Positions 16,521 to 25,046 of a DNA stretch of 64,000 nucleotides are shown one piece after another. The DNA comes from Actinomadura barringtoniae. GTDB taxonomy: Bacteria > Actinomycetota > Actinomycetes > Streptosporangiales > Streptosporangiaceae. The stretch spans positions 620,001 to 684,000 of the forward strand of contig NZ_JAGEOJ010000002.1 in assembly GCF_017573505.1 (NCBI RefSeq), in the 5' to 3' direction. The notes under the pieces were generated by a model, which saw only the letters and a program-made list of their open reading frames with translations, did not search any database and was not told where the DNA came from. The position numbers and the translations under genes are program-made. Numbering within the stretch: position 1 is the first letter of the stretch; each line of letters starts with the position of its first letter.

Positions 16521-18064
16521 TCCGCCTCCTCCACAACCCCGCCATATCCGCCGCCCCCGGAGGTCTCCACGACCAGAGCCTCCCCCTCGGCCAGCGGCTG
16601 ACGCGTGGCCTTGGTCCCGAGTGGCTCGCGCGTGCCGTCCGTGCGTTCCCGGTAGTAGCCGCCCGCGCGCCCCGGCGCGCCGCCGGCCGAGCCCGGCGGC
16701 GGCCTCATCAGCCGGTCGCCGCGGGTGTCCACGCGGGCCTCCTCCAGCATCCGGATCACGGTCCGGGTGCCGCGCCCGCCACGGTGCCGGCCCTCGCCGC
16801 CCGAGCCGGGGATCAGCGAGACCTCCTCGACCCGGACCGGCAGCCGCGCCTCGATCGGCTCGACCTGCGGGATGATGTTGCGCCCGCCGCCGAACAGCGC
16901 GCCGGTCGCGTCCGCGCCGTCGTGGTCCTCGCGGGCGCCCGTACCGCCGAGGTCGAACGACATGTGCAGCCACGGCCGCCGCACCCCGCTGATGCTGAAC
17001 GCCTGCAAGATGCCCGAGGCCGCCACCCCGCTGAACGCCGCGAAGATGGCCTCCTCGGCCGCCGCGACCGTGCCGAAACGGCCTCCGCCCGGGTAGGGCG
17101 GCGTGCAGTGCACGAGCGTTCCCCTGGGCATCCGGACGTCCACCGGCGCGAAGCAGCCCTCGTTCATCGGCAGGCTCGGGTCGACGAAGCAGCGCATCGC
17201 GTACATCACGCCGCCGTGCGTCTGCGAGAAGCCCGAGTTGATCGGCAGCGGGACCTGCTCGTCGGTGCCCTCGAAGTCGACCAGCACGCCGCCCTCGCCG
17301 TCGGCGGTGACCGCGACGCGGACGGTGTTCCCGTCGTCCAGCGTGTACACGCCGCGGTGCGTGCCGGGCGGCAGCGCGGCCAGGCCCTCGCGCATGCGGC
17401 GCTCGGTGTGGCCGAGGTAGTCCTCGATGCCCCGCGCGAGCCCGGCCGGGGTGTGCGACTCGACGATCTCGCTCAGCCGCCGCGCCGCGACGTTCACCCC
17501 GGCGACCAGCGCGCGGACGTCGCCGACGAGCTTGTCGGGCGTACGGCTGTTGGCCGCCAGCACGCGCACAATGTCGTCGGCCAGTCCGTCGGCCGTCGCG
17601 ATCCGGATCGGCGGGAGCTGGAGCCCTTCGAGGAAGATGTCGGTCGCGTCGGAGGCCATCCCACCCGCCGACAGCCCGGACAGGTCCGCCACGTGGATCA
17701 GCGTCCCTGTGAAATAGGCGGGCGCTCCCTCCACGAACACGGGCCGGAAGACCAGCAGGTCGTTGGCGTGGATCCCGCCCTGGTAGACGTCGTTCAGCAC
17801 GAAGACGTCGCCGTCGCGCATCGTCTCGGCGGGATAGGCCTTCAGGACGTACGGCAGCGCGCTGCGCAGGCTGGCGCACTGGATCAGCGCGGTGGACAGC
17901 GAGTGCGCGATCAGCCGCCCCCGCACGTCGAGGATGGCCGCCGCCGCGTCCGCGCCCTCCACGATGAACGTGGAGTAGGCCGACCGCACGACCACGATGC
18001 TGGCCTCCTCCGCCGCCACGCACAGCGCGTTGCGCAGGATCTCGGCCGTCAGGTCATCGCTCAT
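16517..18064 (-). CDS. Hydantoinase B/oxoprolinase family protein
   Basis: 515 residues from the ATG at 18064. AEILRNALCVAAEEASIVVVRSAYS near the N-terminus (shown as AEILRNALCVAAEE and ASIVVVRSAYS), NDVYQGGIHANDL and a Gly-rich C-terminal region with RMLEEARVDTRGDR and VETSGGGGYGG are typical of HyuB/acetone-carboxylase-like subunits. With HyuA it forms an ATP-dependent enzyme for hydantoin, 5-oxoproline or ketone-carboxylation substrates. Its C-terminus couples to the LLM gene. A GC-rich hairpin at 18076-18097 precedes the ATG by 12 bases. Confidence 0.87.
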   Translation of the reverse strand: MSDDLTAEILRNALCVAAEEASIVVVRSAYSTFIVEGADAAAAILDVRGRLIAHSLSTALIQCASLRSALPYVLKAYPAETMRDGDVFVLNDVYQGGIHANDLLVFRPVFVEGAPAYFTGTLIHVADLSGLSAGGMASDATDIFLEGLQLPPIRIATADGLADDIVRVLAANSRTPDKLVGDVRALVAGVNVAARRLSEIVESHTPAGLARGIEDYLGHTERRMREGLAALPPGTHRGVYTLDDGNTVRVAVTADGEGGVLVDFEGTDEQVPLPINSGFSQTHGGVMYAMRCFVDPSLPMNEGCFAPVDVRMPRGTLVHCTPPYPGGGRFGTVAAAEEAIFAAFSGVAASGILQAFSISGVRRPWLHMSFDLGGTGAREDHDGADATGALFGGGRNIIPQVEPIEARLPVRVEEVSLIPGSGGEGRHRGGRGTRTVIRMLEEARVDTRGDRLMRPPPGSAGGAPGRAGGYYRERTDGTREPLGTKATRQPLAEGEALVVETSGGGGYGGVVEEAE

Positions 18065-18075
18065 GCCGTGTCGCT

Positions 18076-18097
18076 TGTGGGGGGACGACCCCCCACA
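18076..18097 (-). other. GGGG-TCG(T)-CCCC hairpin before HyuB start
   Basis: A 9-bp perfect stem (18076-18084/18089-18097) with a 4-base loop, in the 55 bases between HyuA and HyuB. It ends 12 bases before the HyuB ATG and could hinder translation or attenuate transcription. A similar hairpin is at 36249-36269. Confidence 0.6.
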
Positions 18098-18119
18098 CCC
18101 CCCGGGACGCTCGCTCCGC

Positions 18120-20195
18120 TCACTCATTTTTCTCCAGGAGGATCGCGCCGCGCTCGTCGACGGTGCCGTGCCAGCCGGGCGGGATCAGCAGCGAGCACTG
18201 CGGCTCGGTGACGACGAGCGGCCCGGCCAGCTCATCGCCGGGCCCGCACCCGTCCCGCTCCAGGACGCCCACCTCGCGGAACTCCCCGTCCAGCCAGATC
18301 GGCCGCACACCCGCCGGGCCCCGTTCCGCCCGGTCGCCGCGAGGCAGCTGGTCCGCTCCTGACGGGAGAACGACCCGGACCCGCGCGGTCGTCAGCTCGA
18401 CGGGATCGCGCAGGTCGATGCCGTACGACTCGTGGTAGCGCTTGTAGAACTCGTCGGCGGCGCGCTGGATGATCTCGGGCGTGATCTGGCCCGCGGGCAG
18501 CTCGATGGTGAACGCGTGCGCCTGCCCGACGAACCGCGCCCCGACCGACCGCAGCGCTTCGCCCGCGCCGCCGAGGTCGGCCCGCGCGGCGCGTTCCAGC
18601 TCGGCGAAGATGTCGGCCAGCTCGCCCAGCGACTCGCGGCTGGCCGAGCAGGACGTGAGTGTTGAGACGGGCGCGAGGAAGGTCCGGGCCCGTTCGATCG
18701 CCAGGTCGGCGTGCAGCAGCCCGACCGCCGAGCCGACGCCGGCCTGAGGCGGTACGAGCACACGCGCGATCCCGAACTGTTCAGCCAGCCGGACCACGTG
18801 CGTCGGGGCGGCTCCGCCGAGGGCGACCAGCGTGAAGCCGCGCGGGTCGATGCCGCGCCGCACCGTCACCACGTGCACGGCCGCGCCCATCTGCGCGTTC
18901 GCGATGTCGTGGACGGCCGCCGCCGCCTCGATCACTCCCACGCCCAGCGGGTCGGCGACGTGCTCGCGGATCGCTTCGCGCGCCAGCTCGGCCGACAGCG
19001 TGAACTCGCCGAAGCCGCCGGGATCGAGGTAGCCGAGGACGAGGTTGGCGTCGGTGACGGTCGGGTGCGTTCCGCCGCGTCCGTAGCAGGCCGGGCCGGG
19101 GTCGGCGCCCGCCGAACGGGGCCCGACGCGCAACGTTCCGCCGTCCACCCATGCGATCGAACCACCACCCGAACCCACCTCGGCGAGGTCGATCGCGGGC
19201 ACCTTGATGGGCACGCCGGTGCCCGGCCGCCGCCCGCCGAAGCTGCCCTTGCCGCCGACCTGGAACTCGTGCGTGATCCCCGGCCTGCCGCCGCGCACCA
19301 GCCCGGCCTTGGCGGTCGTCCCGCCCATGTCGAACGAGATGAGATCGGCCAGCCCGCGTTCCGCGCCCTGCCGGGCCGCCGCGATCACACCGGCCGCGGG
19401 CCCGGACTCGATCGTGTAGACGGCCCGGGACGCGGCGAGAGCGGCGGGCAGCACGCCGCCCGCCGACTCCATGACGTGCACGGGTGCGTCGATCCCGAGG
19501 TCGCGGAGCCGTTCGCCGAGCCGGCTCAGGTAGGACGCCATGACCGGGCCGACGTAGGCCGACATCAGCGTGGTCGTGGCGCGCTCGTACTCCCCCAGTT
19601 CGGGCCAGACCGCCGAGGACACCACGACCGGCGTGCCCTCCGGCAGCCGCGCCGCGACGATCTCCGCGAGGCGGTTCTCGTGCACCGGGTTCATGTAGGA
19701 GTGCAGCAGGCAGATCGCGACGGCCGAGACCCCGAGCGCGGCGATCTCGCCGGCGATCCGTTCGGCCGCCTCCTCGTCCAGCGCGCGCAGCACCTCGCCG
19801 CCCGCGCCGATGCGCTCGGGCGCCGCGAAGGTGTGCGTCAGCGGAACGGGCGGGTCGGGCTGAACGTAGGCGAGGTCGTACCGTTCCTCCTCCACCCGCG
19901 CCTGCCGCCCGAGTTCGAGCATCGACCCGAATCCCTCGGTCGTGACGAACGCGACCGGGACGCCGGTCCGCTCCAGGATCACGTTGGTGGCGAGCGTGGT
20001 GGCGTGCACGAACCGGTCCACCTCGCCCGGCGGAACCCCCGCGCCCGCCAGCACCTGCTCGACGCCGCGCAGCAGCCCCTCGGTCGGGTCGCCGGGCGTG
20101 GTCAGGGTCTTGGCGACCTCGACCCGTCCGTCCGGCCCGGTGAGGACGACGTCGGTGAACGTGCCGCCGACGTCGCTGGCGAGGGTGTGACCCAT
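18120..20195 (-). CDS. Hydantoinase A/oxoprolinase family ATP-binding protein
   Basis: 691 residues from the ATG at 20195, preceded by GAGAGGGG. The N-terminus LASDVGGTFTDVVL is the phosphate-binding motif of the actin-like HyuA/oxoprolinase/acetone carboxylase beta family; ERTGVPVAFVTTEGF, ESAGGVLP, SFDMGGTTAKAGL and SADPGPACYG-like (SAGADPGPACYGRGG) segments follow in the usual order. Together with the B subunit downstream it uses ATP to open a cyclic amide or to activate a carbonyl for carboxylation. The substrate is not evident. It starts 11 bases after the small acyl-CoA dehydrogenase stop. Confidence 0.9.
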   Translation of the reverse strand: MGHTLASDVGGTFTDVVLTGPDGRVEVAKTLTTPGDPTEGLLRGVEQVLAGAGVPPGEVDRFVHATTLATNVILERTGVPVAFVTTEGFGSMLELGRQARVEEERYDLAYVQPDPPVPLTHTFAAPERIGAGGEVLRALDEEAAERIAGEIAALGVSAVAICLLHSYMNPVHENRLAEIVAARLPEGTPVVVSSAVWPELGEYERATTTLMSAYVGPVMASYLSRLGERLRDLGIDAPVHVMESAGGVLPAALAASRAVYTIESGPAAGVIAAARQGAERGLADLISFDMGGTTAKAGLVRGGRPGITHEFQVGGKGSFGGRRPGTGVPIKVPAIDLAEVGSGGGSIAWVDGGTLRVGPRSAGADPGPACYGRGGTHPTVTDANLVLGYLDPGGFGEFTLSAELAREAIREHVADPLGVGVIEAAAAVHDIANAQMGAAVHVVTVRRGIDPRGFTLVALGGAAPTHVVRLAEQFGIARVLVPPQAGVGSAVGLLHADLAIERARTFLAPVSTLTSCSASRESLGELADIFAELERAARADLGGAGEALRSVGARFVGQAHAFTIELPAGQITPEIIQRAADEFYKRYHESYGIDLRDPVELTTARVRVVLPSGADQLPRGDRAERGPAGVRPIWLDGEFREVGVLERDGCGPGDELAGPLVVTEPQCSLLIPPGWHGTVDERGAILLEKNE

Positions 20196-20206
20196 CGTTC
20201 CCCTCT

Positions 20207-21142
20207 CTAGAGCAGCGCGTCCCGGAGCCGGGCCCGGTGGAAGCCGTCGTCTCCCCAGGCCGGGCGCAGCCCCCAGACCCGGTTGAGCCACAGCTGCAGG
20301 TCGAGCTCGTCGGTGTAGCCGATCGCACCGTGCACCTGGAGTGCTGTGCGTGCGGCTCGGTGCGCGGCTCCGCTCGCCGCGTTCTTGGCCGCCGACACGT
20401 CCCGCGAGGCGGCCGGATCGCCGTGCGCCAGCGAATAGGCCGCCCGGTAGACCAGCGGCGCGGCGAACTCCAGCGCGATCGCCACGTCGGCGAGCTGGTG
20501 CTTGAGCGCCTGGAACGAGCCGATGACCTTGCCGAACTGGCGCCGCTGGCCCGCGTAGCCCACCGCCTCCTCGCGCAGCCGCCGGCCGAGCCCGACCAGC
20601 TGGGCCGCGGTCGCGAGCGCCGCCTGGTCGAACGCCGCCGGGTCGTCCGGCGCCGCCTCCAGCTCGGCGGTGAACAGCCGCCGCGCGGCGTCGGCCGAAC
20701 CGTGCGGGGTCAGCGCGACACCGTCCGCAGGAGCCAGCGCCGAGCCCGCGACCAGCAGCGCGGCCAGGTCGGCGTCGGGAAGGTAGGGGTCGGCCGCCGG
20801 ACGCGCGGACACGATCAGCGAGCCGGTCGCGATCTCCGGCAGCTGCCCGACCGCGACCACCAGCGGCGCCGCGACGGCGGTCTCCACGATCGGGCCGGGC
20901 GCCGCGAACCAGCCGGTCTGCTCGTACGCCAGCACGGTGTCCAGCGGCGTCAGGCCGAGACCGCCGTGCTCCTCGGCGATGTGCGCGCCGAACAGCCCGA
21001 CCTCGGCCAGGGCGCGCCAGGCGGGCCCCGGCCGGTCGTCGCGCGTCGCGGCCCGTACGGCCTCGGGCGTGCAGGCCTTCTCCAGGACCTCGCGGACGGT
21101 GTCGGCGAGCAGCCGCTGGTCTTCGGTGAATGAGAACTTCAT
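20207..21142 (-). CDS. Acyl-CoA dehydrogenase, small-subunit type
   Basis: 311 residues, shorter than the usual 380. FTEDQRLLADTVREVLE and GLGLTPLDTVLAYEQTG give the N-terminal helical domain; RRQFGKVIGSFQALKHQLAD and HGAIGYTDELDLQLWLNR give the C-terminal FAD/dimer part. The C-terminus stops before the AGTNEIQRNI segment seen in the next gene. In actinobacterial alpha2beta2 dehydrogenases (for example steroid FadE pairs) one subunit has such a reduced form. Its ATG overlaps the upstream gene's stop (ATGA, 21139-21142), supporting a heteromeric enzyme. Confidence 0.87.
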   Translation of the reverse strand: MKFSFTEDQRLLADTVREVLEKACTPEAVRAATRDDRPGPAWRALAEVGLFGAHIAEEHGGLGLTPLDTVLAYEQTGWFAAPGPIVETAVAAPLVVAVGQLPEIATGSLIVSARPAADPYLPDADLAALLVAGSALAPADGVALTPHGSADAARRLFTAELEAAPDDPAAFDQAALATAAQLVGLGRRLREEAVGYAGQRRQFGKVIGSFQALKHQLADVAIALEFAAPLVYRAAYSLAHGDPAASRDVSAAKNAASGAAHRAARTALQVHGAIGYTDELDLQLWLNRVWGLRPAWGDDGFHRARLRDALL

Positions 21143-22260
21143 CGAGGCAGCCCCAGAACACGCTCGGCGATGATGTTGCGCTGGATCTCGTTCGTTCCGG
21201 CGTAGATGGGGCCGGCCAGCGCGAACAGGAACCCGTCCAGCCAGCGTCCGGCCACCGGGCCGCGCGGGCCCAGCAGTTCCAGGGCCAGCTCGTGCATCCG
21301 CAGGTCCAGTTCGGACCAGAAGACCTTCATCAGGCTCGAGTCTGCGCCGAGCTCGATGCCGTCCTCAAGCCGTGCGGCGGCCTGGAAGGTGTAGAGCCGG
21401 TAGGCCTCGGCGTCCGACCACGCCTGGACGGCCGCGTCGCGCAGGGTCTGGTCGCCGCTCTGCCTGGCGAGCTCCAGCAGCCGCCCGGCGGTGGCGACGA
21501 AGCGGCCCGGGCTGCGCAGCGTCAGGCCGCGTTCGGAGCTGGTGGTGGCCATGGCGACCTTCCAGCCCTGCCCGAGCTCGCCGAGGACACCGTCGCCGGG
21601 CACGTAGACGTCGTCGAAGAAGATCTCCGCGAAGCCCGCCTCGCCGTCGAGCTGGGCGATCGGCCGTACGGTCACGCCCTCGCTGTCCAGCGGCAGCATG
21701 AAGTAGGTGAGGCCCCGGTGGCGCTCGGACTCGGGATCGGTCCGGAAGAGCCCGAAGCACCAGTCGGCGTAGACGGCCCGCGAGCTCCAGGTCTTCTGCC
21801 CGTTCAGCCGCCAGCCGTCGCCGTCGGGCCGCGCGGTCGCGCGCAGCGAGGCCAGGTCGCTCCCGGACTCCGGCTCGGACCAGGCCTGCGCCCACACGTC
21901 GTCGGCCCGCGCCATCCGCGCCAGGTGCCGGGCCTTCTGCTCGCCCGTCCCGTACGCCATCAGGGTCGGCGCGAGCAGGAAGATCCCGTTCTGGCTGACC
22001 CGGCCCGGCGCGCCCGAGGCCCAGTACTCCTCCTCGAAGATCAGCCAGTCGATCAGCCCGGCCTGCCGGCCGCCGTAGGACTCGGGCCACGAGACGACCG
22101 AGAGCCGCGCCTCGGCGAGCCTGCGCTCCCACTGGCGGTGGAGCTCGAACCCCTCCTCGGTGTCCATCGACGGCAGCGGCTCGGCCGGCACGTTGTCCGC
22201 CAGCCACGCACGGACCTCGGCGCGGAACGCGTCCTGCTCCGGGGTGAAGGTGAGATCCAC
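21139..22260 (-). CDS. Acyl-CoA dehydrogenase, large-subunit type
   Basis: 373 residues and first gene of the operon. FTPEQDAFRAEVRAWLADNV, WSEPESGSDLASL (flavin and acyl contact), LNGQKTWSSRA and AGTNEIQRNIIAERVLGLP are all present. Because the MCAD-type Glu site reads IYAGT, the catalytic base is probably the Glu in TTSSERG, the helix-G position used by isovaleryl- and steroid-type enzymes (inference). It introduces an alpha,beta double bond into an acyl-CoA using FAD. Promoter likely carries the operator-like site at 22280. Confidence 0.9.
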   Translation of the reverse strand: MDLTFTPEQDAFRAEVRAWLADNVPAEPLPSMDTEEGFELHRQWERRLAEARLSVVSWPESYGGRQAGLIDWLIFEEEYWASGAPGRVSQNGIFLLAPTLMAYGTGEQKARHLARMARADDVWAQAWSEPESGSDLASLRATARPDGDGWRLNGQKTWSSRAVYADWCFGLFRTDPESERHRGLTYFMLPLDSEGVTVRPIAQLDGEAGFAEIFFDDVYVPGDGVLGELGQGWKVAMATTSSERGLTLRSPGRFVATAGRLLELARQSGDQTLRDAAVQAWSDAEAYRLYTFQAAARLEDGIELGADSSLMKVFWSELDLRMHELALELLGPRGPVAGRWLDGFLFALAGPIYAGTNEIQRNIIAERVLGLPR

Positions 22261-22279
22261 ACGACCTCCGACATCGGCA

Positions 22280-22297
22280 ACCTAACTAGCGCTTGGT
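22280..22297. promoter_or_regulatory. Acyl-CoA-regulon operator (ACCTAACTAGCGCTTGGT)
   Basis: Reverse complement ACCAAGCGCTAGTTAGGT keeps the ACCAAGCG half and the terminal AGGT of the site at 818. It sits in the 43-base gap between divergent acyl-CoA dehydrogenase and SDR genes, so one site could control both operons. Confidence 0.55.
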
Positions 22298-22303
22298 ACG
22301 CTA

Positions 22304-23098
22304 ATGGCCATGCTTCTGAAGGGCAAGGTCGCGGTCATCACAGGTGCGGGCCCCGGTCTCGGCCGGACGCTCTCGGTCCTCATGGCCCGGGAGGGCGCGA
22401 GCCTCGTCGTCGCCGCCCGCAGCAGGGACACCCTGGAGAAGATCGCCACTGAGGTGAGCGCCGAGGTGGACGGCGAGGTCCTGCCGGTCCCGACCGACGT
22501 CACCGACGCCGCCCAGGTCAAGGCCCTCGCCGACGCCACCATCGAGCGCTTCGGCAAGGTCGACGTCCTGGTGACCGCCGCGTTCCCCGGCACGCACCGC
22601 AAGAACGTGCTGGACATGGACGACGCCTACCTCGCGCGATGGCGGCAGGCGGTCGACATCGCCGCCTACGGCACGCTCCTGGCCTGCCGCCACATCGCCC
22701 CGCACATGCTGGAACGAGGCGGGTCCATCGTGAACCTCACCTCGATGTCCAGCCGCATGGGGTACGGCGGCCGTTCCGACTACGCCGCCGGAAAGGCCGC
22801 CGTCCACCTGCTCTCGCACGCCCTGGCCGACGAACTCGGGCCGCAGGGCGTCCGCGTCAACTGCGTCGCCCCGGGCTGGATCGCCAGCGACGTCCTCGAG
22901 GACTGGATGCGCACCCGGGCCGCCGCCGAGGGCACCACCTACGAGGACATCCTGGCCCGCGACACCGGCGCCATGGCCCTGCGCCGCATCGCCACCGAGG
23001 AGGACGTGGCCCGGGCCGTGATCTTCCTCGCCTCCGACCAGGCCAAGGCCACGACCGGCGCCACCATCGATGTGAACGCCGGCCAGCACTTCACCTGA
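22304..23098 (+). CDS. Short-chain dehydrogenase/reductase
   Basis: 264 residues; a second ATG lies two codons in. TGAGPGLGRTLS cofactor loop, catalytic Ser in NLTSMSS and YAAGK (Tyr/Lys) are present; the usual NNAG is VTAAFPG, a notable change in the NAG motif. VNCVAPGWI and the C-terminal NAGQHFT complete the fold. It is divergent from the five-gene acyl-CoA/hydantoinase operon and shares its 43-base promoter region, so it likely oxidises or reduces an intermediate of the same pathway. Confidence 0.88.
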   Translation: MAMLLKGKVAVITGAGPGLGRTLSVLMAREGASLVVAARSRDTLEKIATEVSAEVDGEVLPVPTDVTDAAQVKALADATIERFGKVDVLVTAAFPGTHRKNVLDMDDAYLARWRQAVDIAAYGTLLACRHIAPHMLERGGSIVNLTSMSSRMGYGGRSDYAAGKAAVHLLSHALADELGPQGVRVNCVAPGWIASDVLEDWMRTRAAAEGTTYEDILARDTGAMALRRIATEEDVARAVIFLASDQAKATTGATIDVNAGQHFT

Positions 23099-23112
23099 GC
23101 GGCCGGGGCCGT

Positions 23113-23646
23113 CTACGCCAGGCGGTCCTTGCGGAAGGTGGCGATGGGTTCGTCGAGTTCCACCTTGGCGAACCAGTCGGGCCAGTCGTCGGGGCCGTAG
23201 CCGATGCCCAGGTCGGTGTGGTGCAGCACCACCTCGGAGGCGCGCTTGAGGAGGACCCCCTCGGCGGGGAATTCCGCGCTGTCGAGGATCTTCACCTTGA
23301 CGTCCCAGGTCTCCTCGGGCATGACCTCGACCGCGGCGGCGAACGCGGCGGCCGACCCCGACAGGTCGGCCAGCAGCCCGATCACGCTGCGGTCCGCGCC
23401 CTCGGCGATGCCGGCCTCGCGGGCCTCGGCGCTCTCGTAGGCGGGGGTCTCGATGCCGGTCCTGGCCCAGTTGAGCAGGTTGCGCAAGGCGTCCGCGTTG
23501 CGGGCGACGTGGGTGATGACATGGCCGCGCGTCCACCCCGGGAGCTGGGAGTCTTCCCGTACGTCGGCGTCGGAGAGGTTGCCCACCGCCGCGACCAGAC
23601 GTTCGGTGACCTCATCGACGCGCTGCACGAGCTCGCTTCGTTCCAT
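23113..23646 (-). CDS. Mycothiol-dependent maleylpyruvate isomerase-family protein
   Basis: 177 residues. LPGWTRGHVITHVARNADALRNLL and EVVLHHTDLGIGY (each a shorter piece of the DinB-like four-helix bundle; LPGWTRGHVITHVARN, ADALRNLL) carry the His/Glu/His metal ligands of the family. True isomerases convert maleylpyruvate to fumarylpyruvate with mycothiol in gentisate breakdown. The C-terminal sterol-carrier-like domain of the canonical enzyme is absent, so it may be a general mycothiol S-transferase. Lone gene, tail-to-tail with the SDR. Confidence 0.85.
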   Translation of the reverse strand: MERSELVQRVDEVTERLVAAVGNLSDADVREDSQLPGWTRGHVITHVARNADALRNLLNWARTGIETPAYESAEAREAGIAEGADRSVIGLLADLSGSAAAFAAAVEVMPEETWDVKVKILDSAEFPAEGVLLKRASEVVLHHTDLGIGYGPDDWPDWFAKVELDEPIATFRKDRLA

Positions 23647-23684
23647 CCCCCCATCTCACCAGAGGTGGCGATAAGCCACATCCG

Positions 23685-24587
23685 CTACAACGCCCAGGCC
23701 CGGAGTTTCTCGGGGTTGCGCACCGCCCAGATGCGCCTGATCCGGGGCCCTGCGACCTCGAACGCGAGCACGGTCACGACATCGCCGTCCTGACGGAAGA
23801 CCAGGCCAGGACGCCCGTTGACCATGCGTTCCAGGACCTCCACGCCGCCCGGCGCCCGTGCGGCCAGGTCGGCGAAGTGACGTGCGATCCGTTCGCCGCC
23901 TTCGATCGGCTCCAGCGCCGCGCCGACCACGCCGCCGCCGTCCGCGGTCGCCGTGGCGCCGGGGTCGAGCAGGCCGATCAGGGCGCCGATGTCCTTGGCC
24001 TCCCAGGCCCGCTTGAAGTCCCGGACCACGCTCGCCTGCCCGGCCGCCGGGGTCTCGGGAGGCCGCGCCGCGCGCAGGCGGCCCCGCGCCGAGGACGCCA
24101 GCTGCCTGCACGCCGCCGGTGTACGGCCGACGATCTCGGCCACCTCGGCGAAGGGGTAGCCGAACACGTCGTGCAGGATGAACGCCACCCGTTCGGCCGG
24201 GGTCATCGCCTCCAGCACGATCAGGAACGCCATGTCGACCGACTCGTCGAGCGTCACCCGTTCCGCCGGATCATCGGCGCTCCCCGGGACACCGTCGGGC
24301 AGCGGCTCGGGCAGCCACTCCCCCACGTAGCGCTCCCGCCGGGCCCGCGCCGACCCGAGCAGGTCCAGGCAGAGGCGCCCGGTGACCTTGTTCAGCCAGG
24401 CGCCCCGCGACTCGATGGCGTCCCGCCGCCGTCGCGGCAGGGCGTACCAGCGGGCGTAGGCCTCCTGAACGACGTCCTCGGCCTCGGTCAGGGAGCCCAG
24501 CAGCCGGTACGCGATATTGATCAGCTGCCGCCGCTCGCCCGGGCCCGGCTCGGCCAGATCCTCGCGCGGCAGGTACTGGATGGTCAT
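23685..24587 (-). CDS. ECF sigma factor with C-terminal SnoaL-like domain (SigJ/ECF41 type)
   Basis: 300 residues from the ATG at 24587. Region 2 has LINIAYRLLGSLTEAEDVVQ and AWLNKVTGRLCLDLL, region 4 has AFILHDVFGYPFAEVAEIVG and TPAACRQLASSARGRLRAA. The last ~110 residues form an NTF2/SnoaL-like domain (VVRDFKRAWEAKDIGALIGL, IRRIWAVRNPEKL), as in ECF41-type sigma factors where this domain tunes activity and no anti-sigma factor is needed. The DoxX-like gene just upstream is a usual partner and likely target. Stress role unknown. Confidence 0.9.
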   Translation of the reverse strand: MTIQYLPREDLAEPGPGERRQLINIAYRLLGSLTEAEDVVQEAYARWYALPRRRRDAIESRGAWLNKVTGRLCLDLLGSARARRERYVGEWLPEPLPDGVPGSADDPAERVTLDESVDMAFLIVLEAMTPAERVAFILHDVFGYPFAEVAEIVGRTPAACRQLASSARGRLRAARPPETPAAGQASVVRDFKRAWEAKDIGALIGLLDPGATATADGGGVVGAALEPIEGGERIARHFADLAARAPGGVEVLERMVNGRPGLVFRQDGDVVTVLAFEVAGPRIRRIWAVRNPEKLRAWAL

Positions 24588-24624
24588 ACCCCTATGACGA
24601 CGCCGGGCCCGCGCACGTGACACG

Positions 24625-24981
24625 TCACGACAGGCCGTGCCGAGCCAGGTTCACGATCAGCGCCGCCACGCAGAGGGCGAGGAACGTGCCGACGGCGGTC
24701 AGCTTGAAGTCCCGCACCCTGAGGTGAGCGCCCACGGCACACACGAAGTAGAGGACCAGCCCGATGGCGGCGGCCGTCCCGATCGGCGGGACCACGAACC
24801 CGGCGAGCAGGCCGATCGCACCGGCGGCCAGCACCACGCCCAGCGGATACATCCACGACCGGGGCGTTCCGACGGTGTCGGCGGCGCCGACGGCCACAGG
24901 ATGGCGGACGAAGTCCATCCAGGCCGCGCCCGCGACGGCGAGCGCGGCCAGGACGTTGACGACGGCGTACACAGCGAACAT
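24625..24981 (-). CDS. DoxX-like small membrane protein
   Basis: 118 residues from the ATG at 24981, chosen because GGAGG is five bases upstream; an ATG at 25011 lacks a site. Four hydrophobic segments (VYAVVNVLAALAVAGAAW, YPLGVVLAAGAIGLLAGFV, AAAIGLVLYFVCAVGAHL, AVGTFLALCVAALIVNLA) fit the DoxX/DUF4870-unrelated four-helix family. Function of such proteins is unclear; many lie beside ECF41 sigma genes and carboxymuconolactone-type proteins and respond to oxidative stress. It is upstream of the sigma gene in the same direction. Confidence 0.75.
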   Translation of the reverse strand: MFAVYAVVNVLAALAVAGAAWMDFVRHPVAVGAADTVGTPRSWMYPLGVVLAAGAIGLLAGFVVPPIGTAAAIGLVLYFVCAVGAHLRVRDFKLTAVGTFLALCVAALIVNLARHGLS

Positions 24982-25046
24982 GAGCTCCTCCACGGTTAGT
25001 TCGGCTCTCATGCCCCCTGACGCCGGTCCTCCGGCAAAGGTGACCG

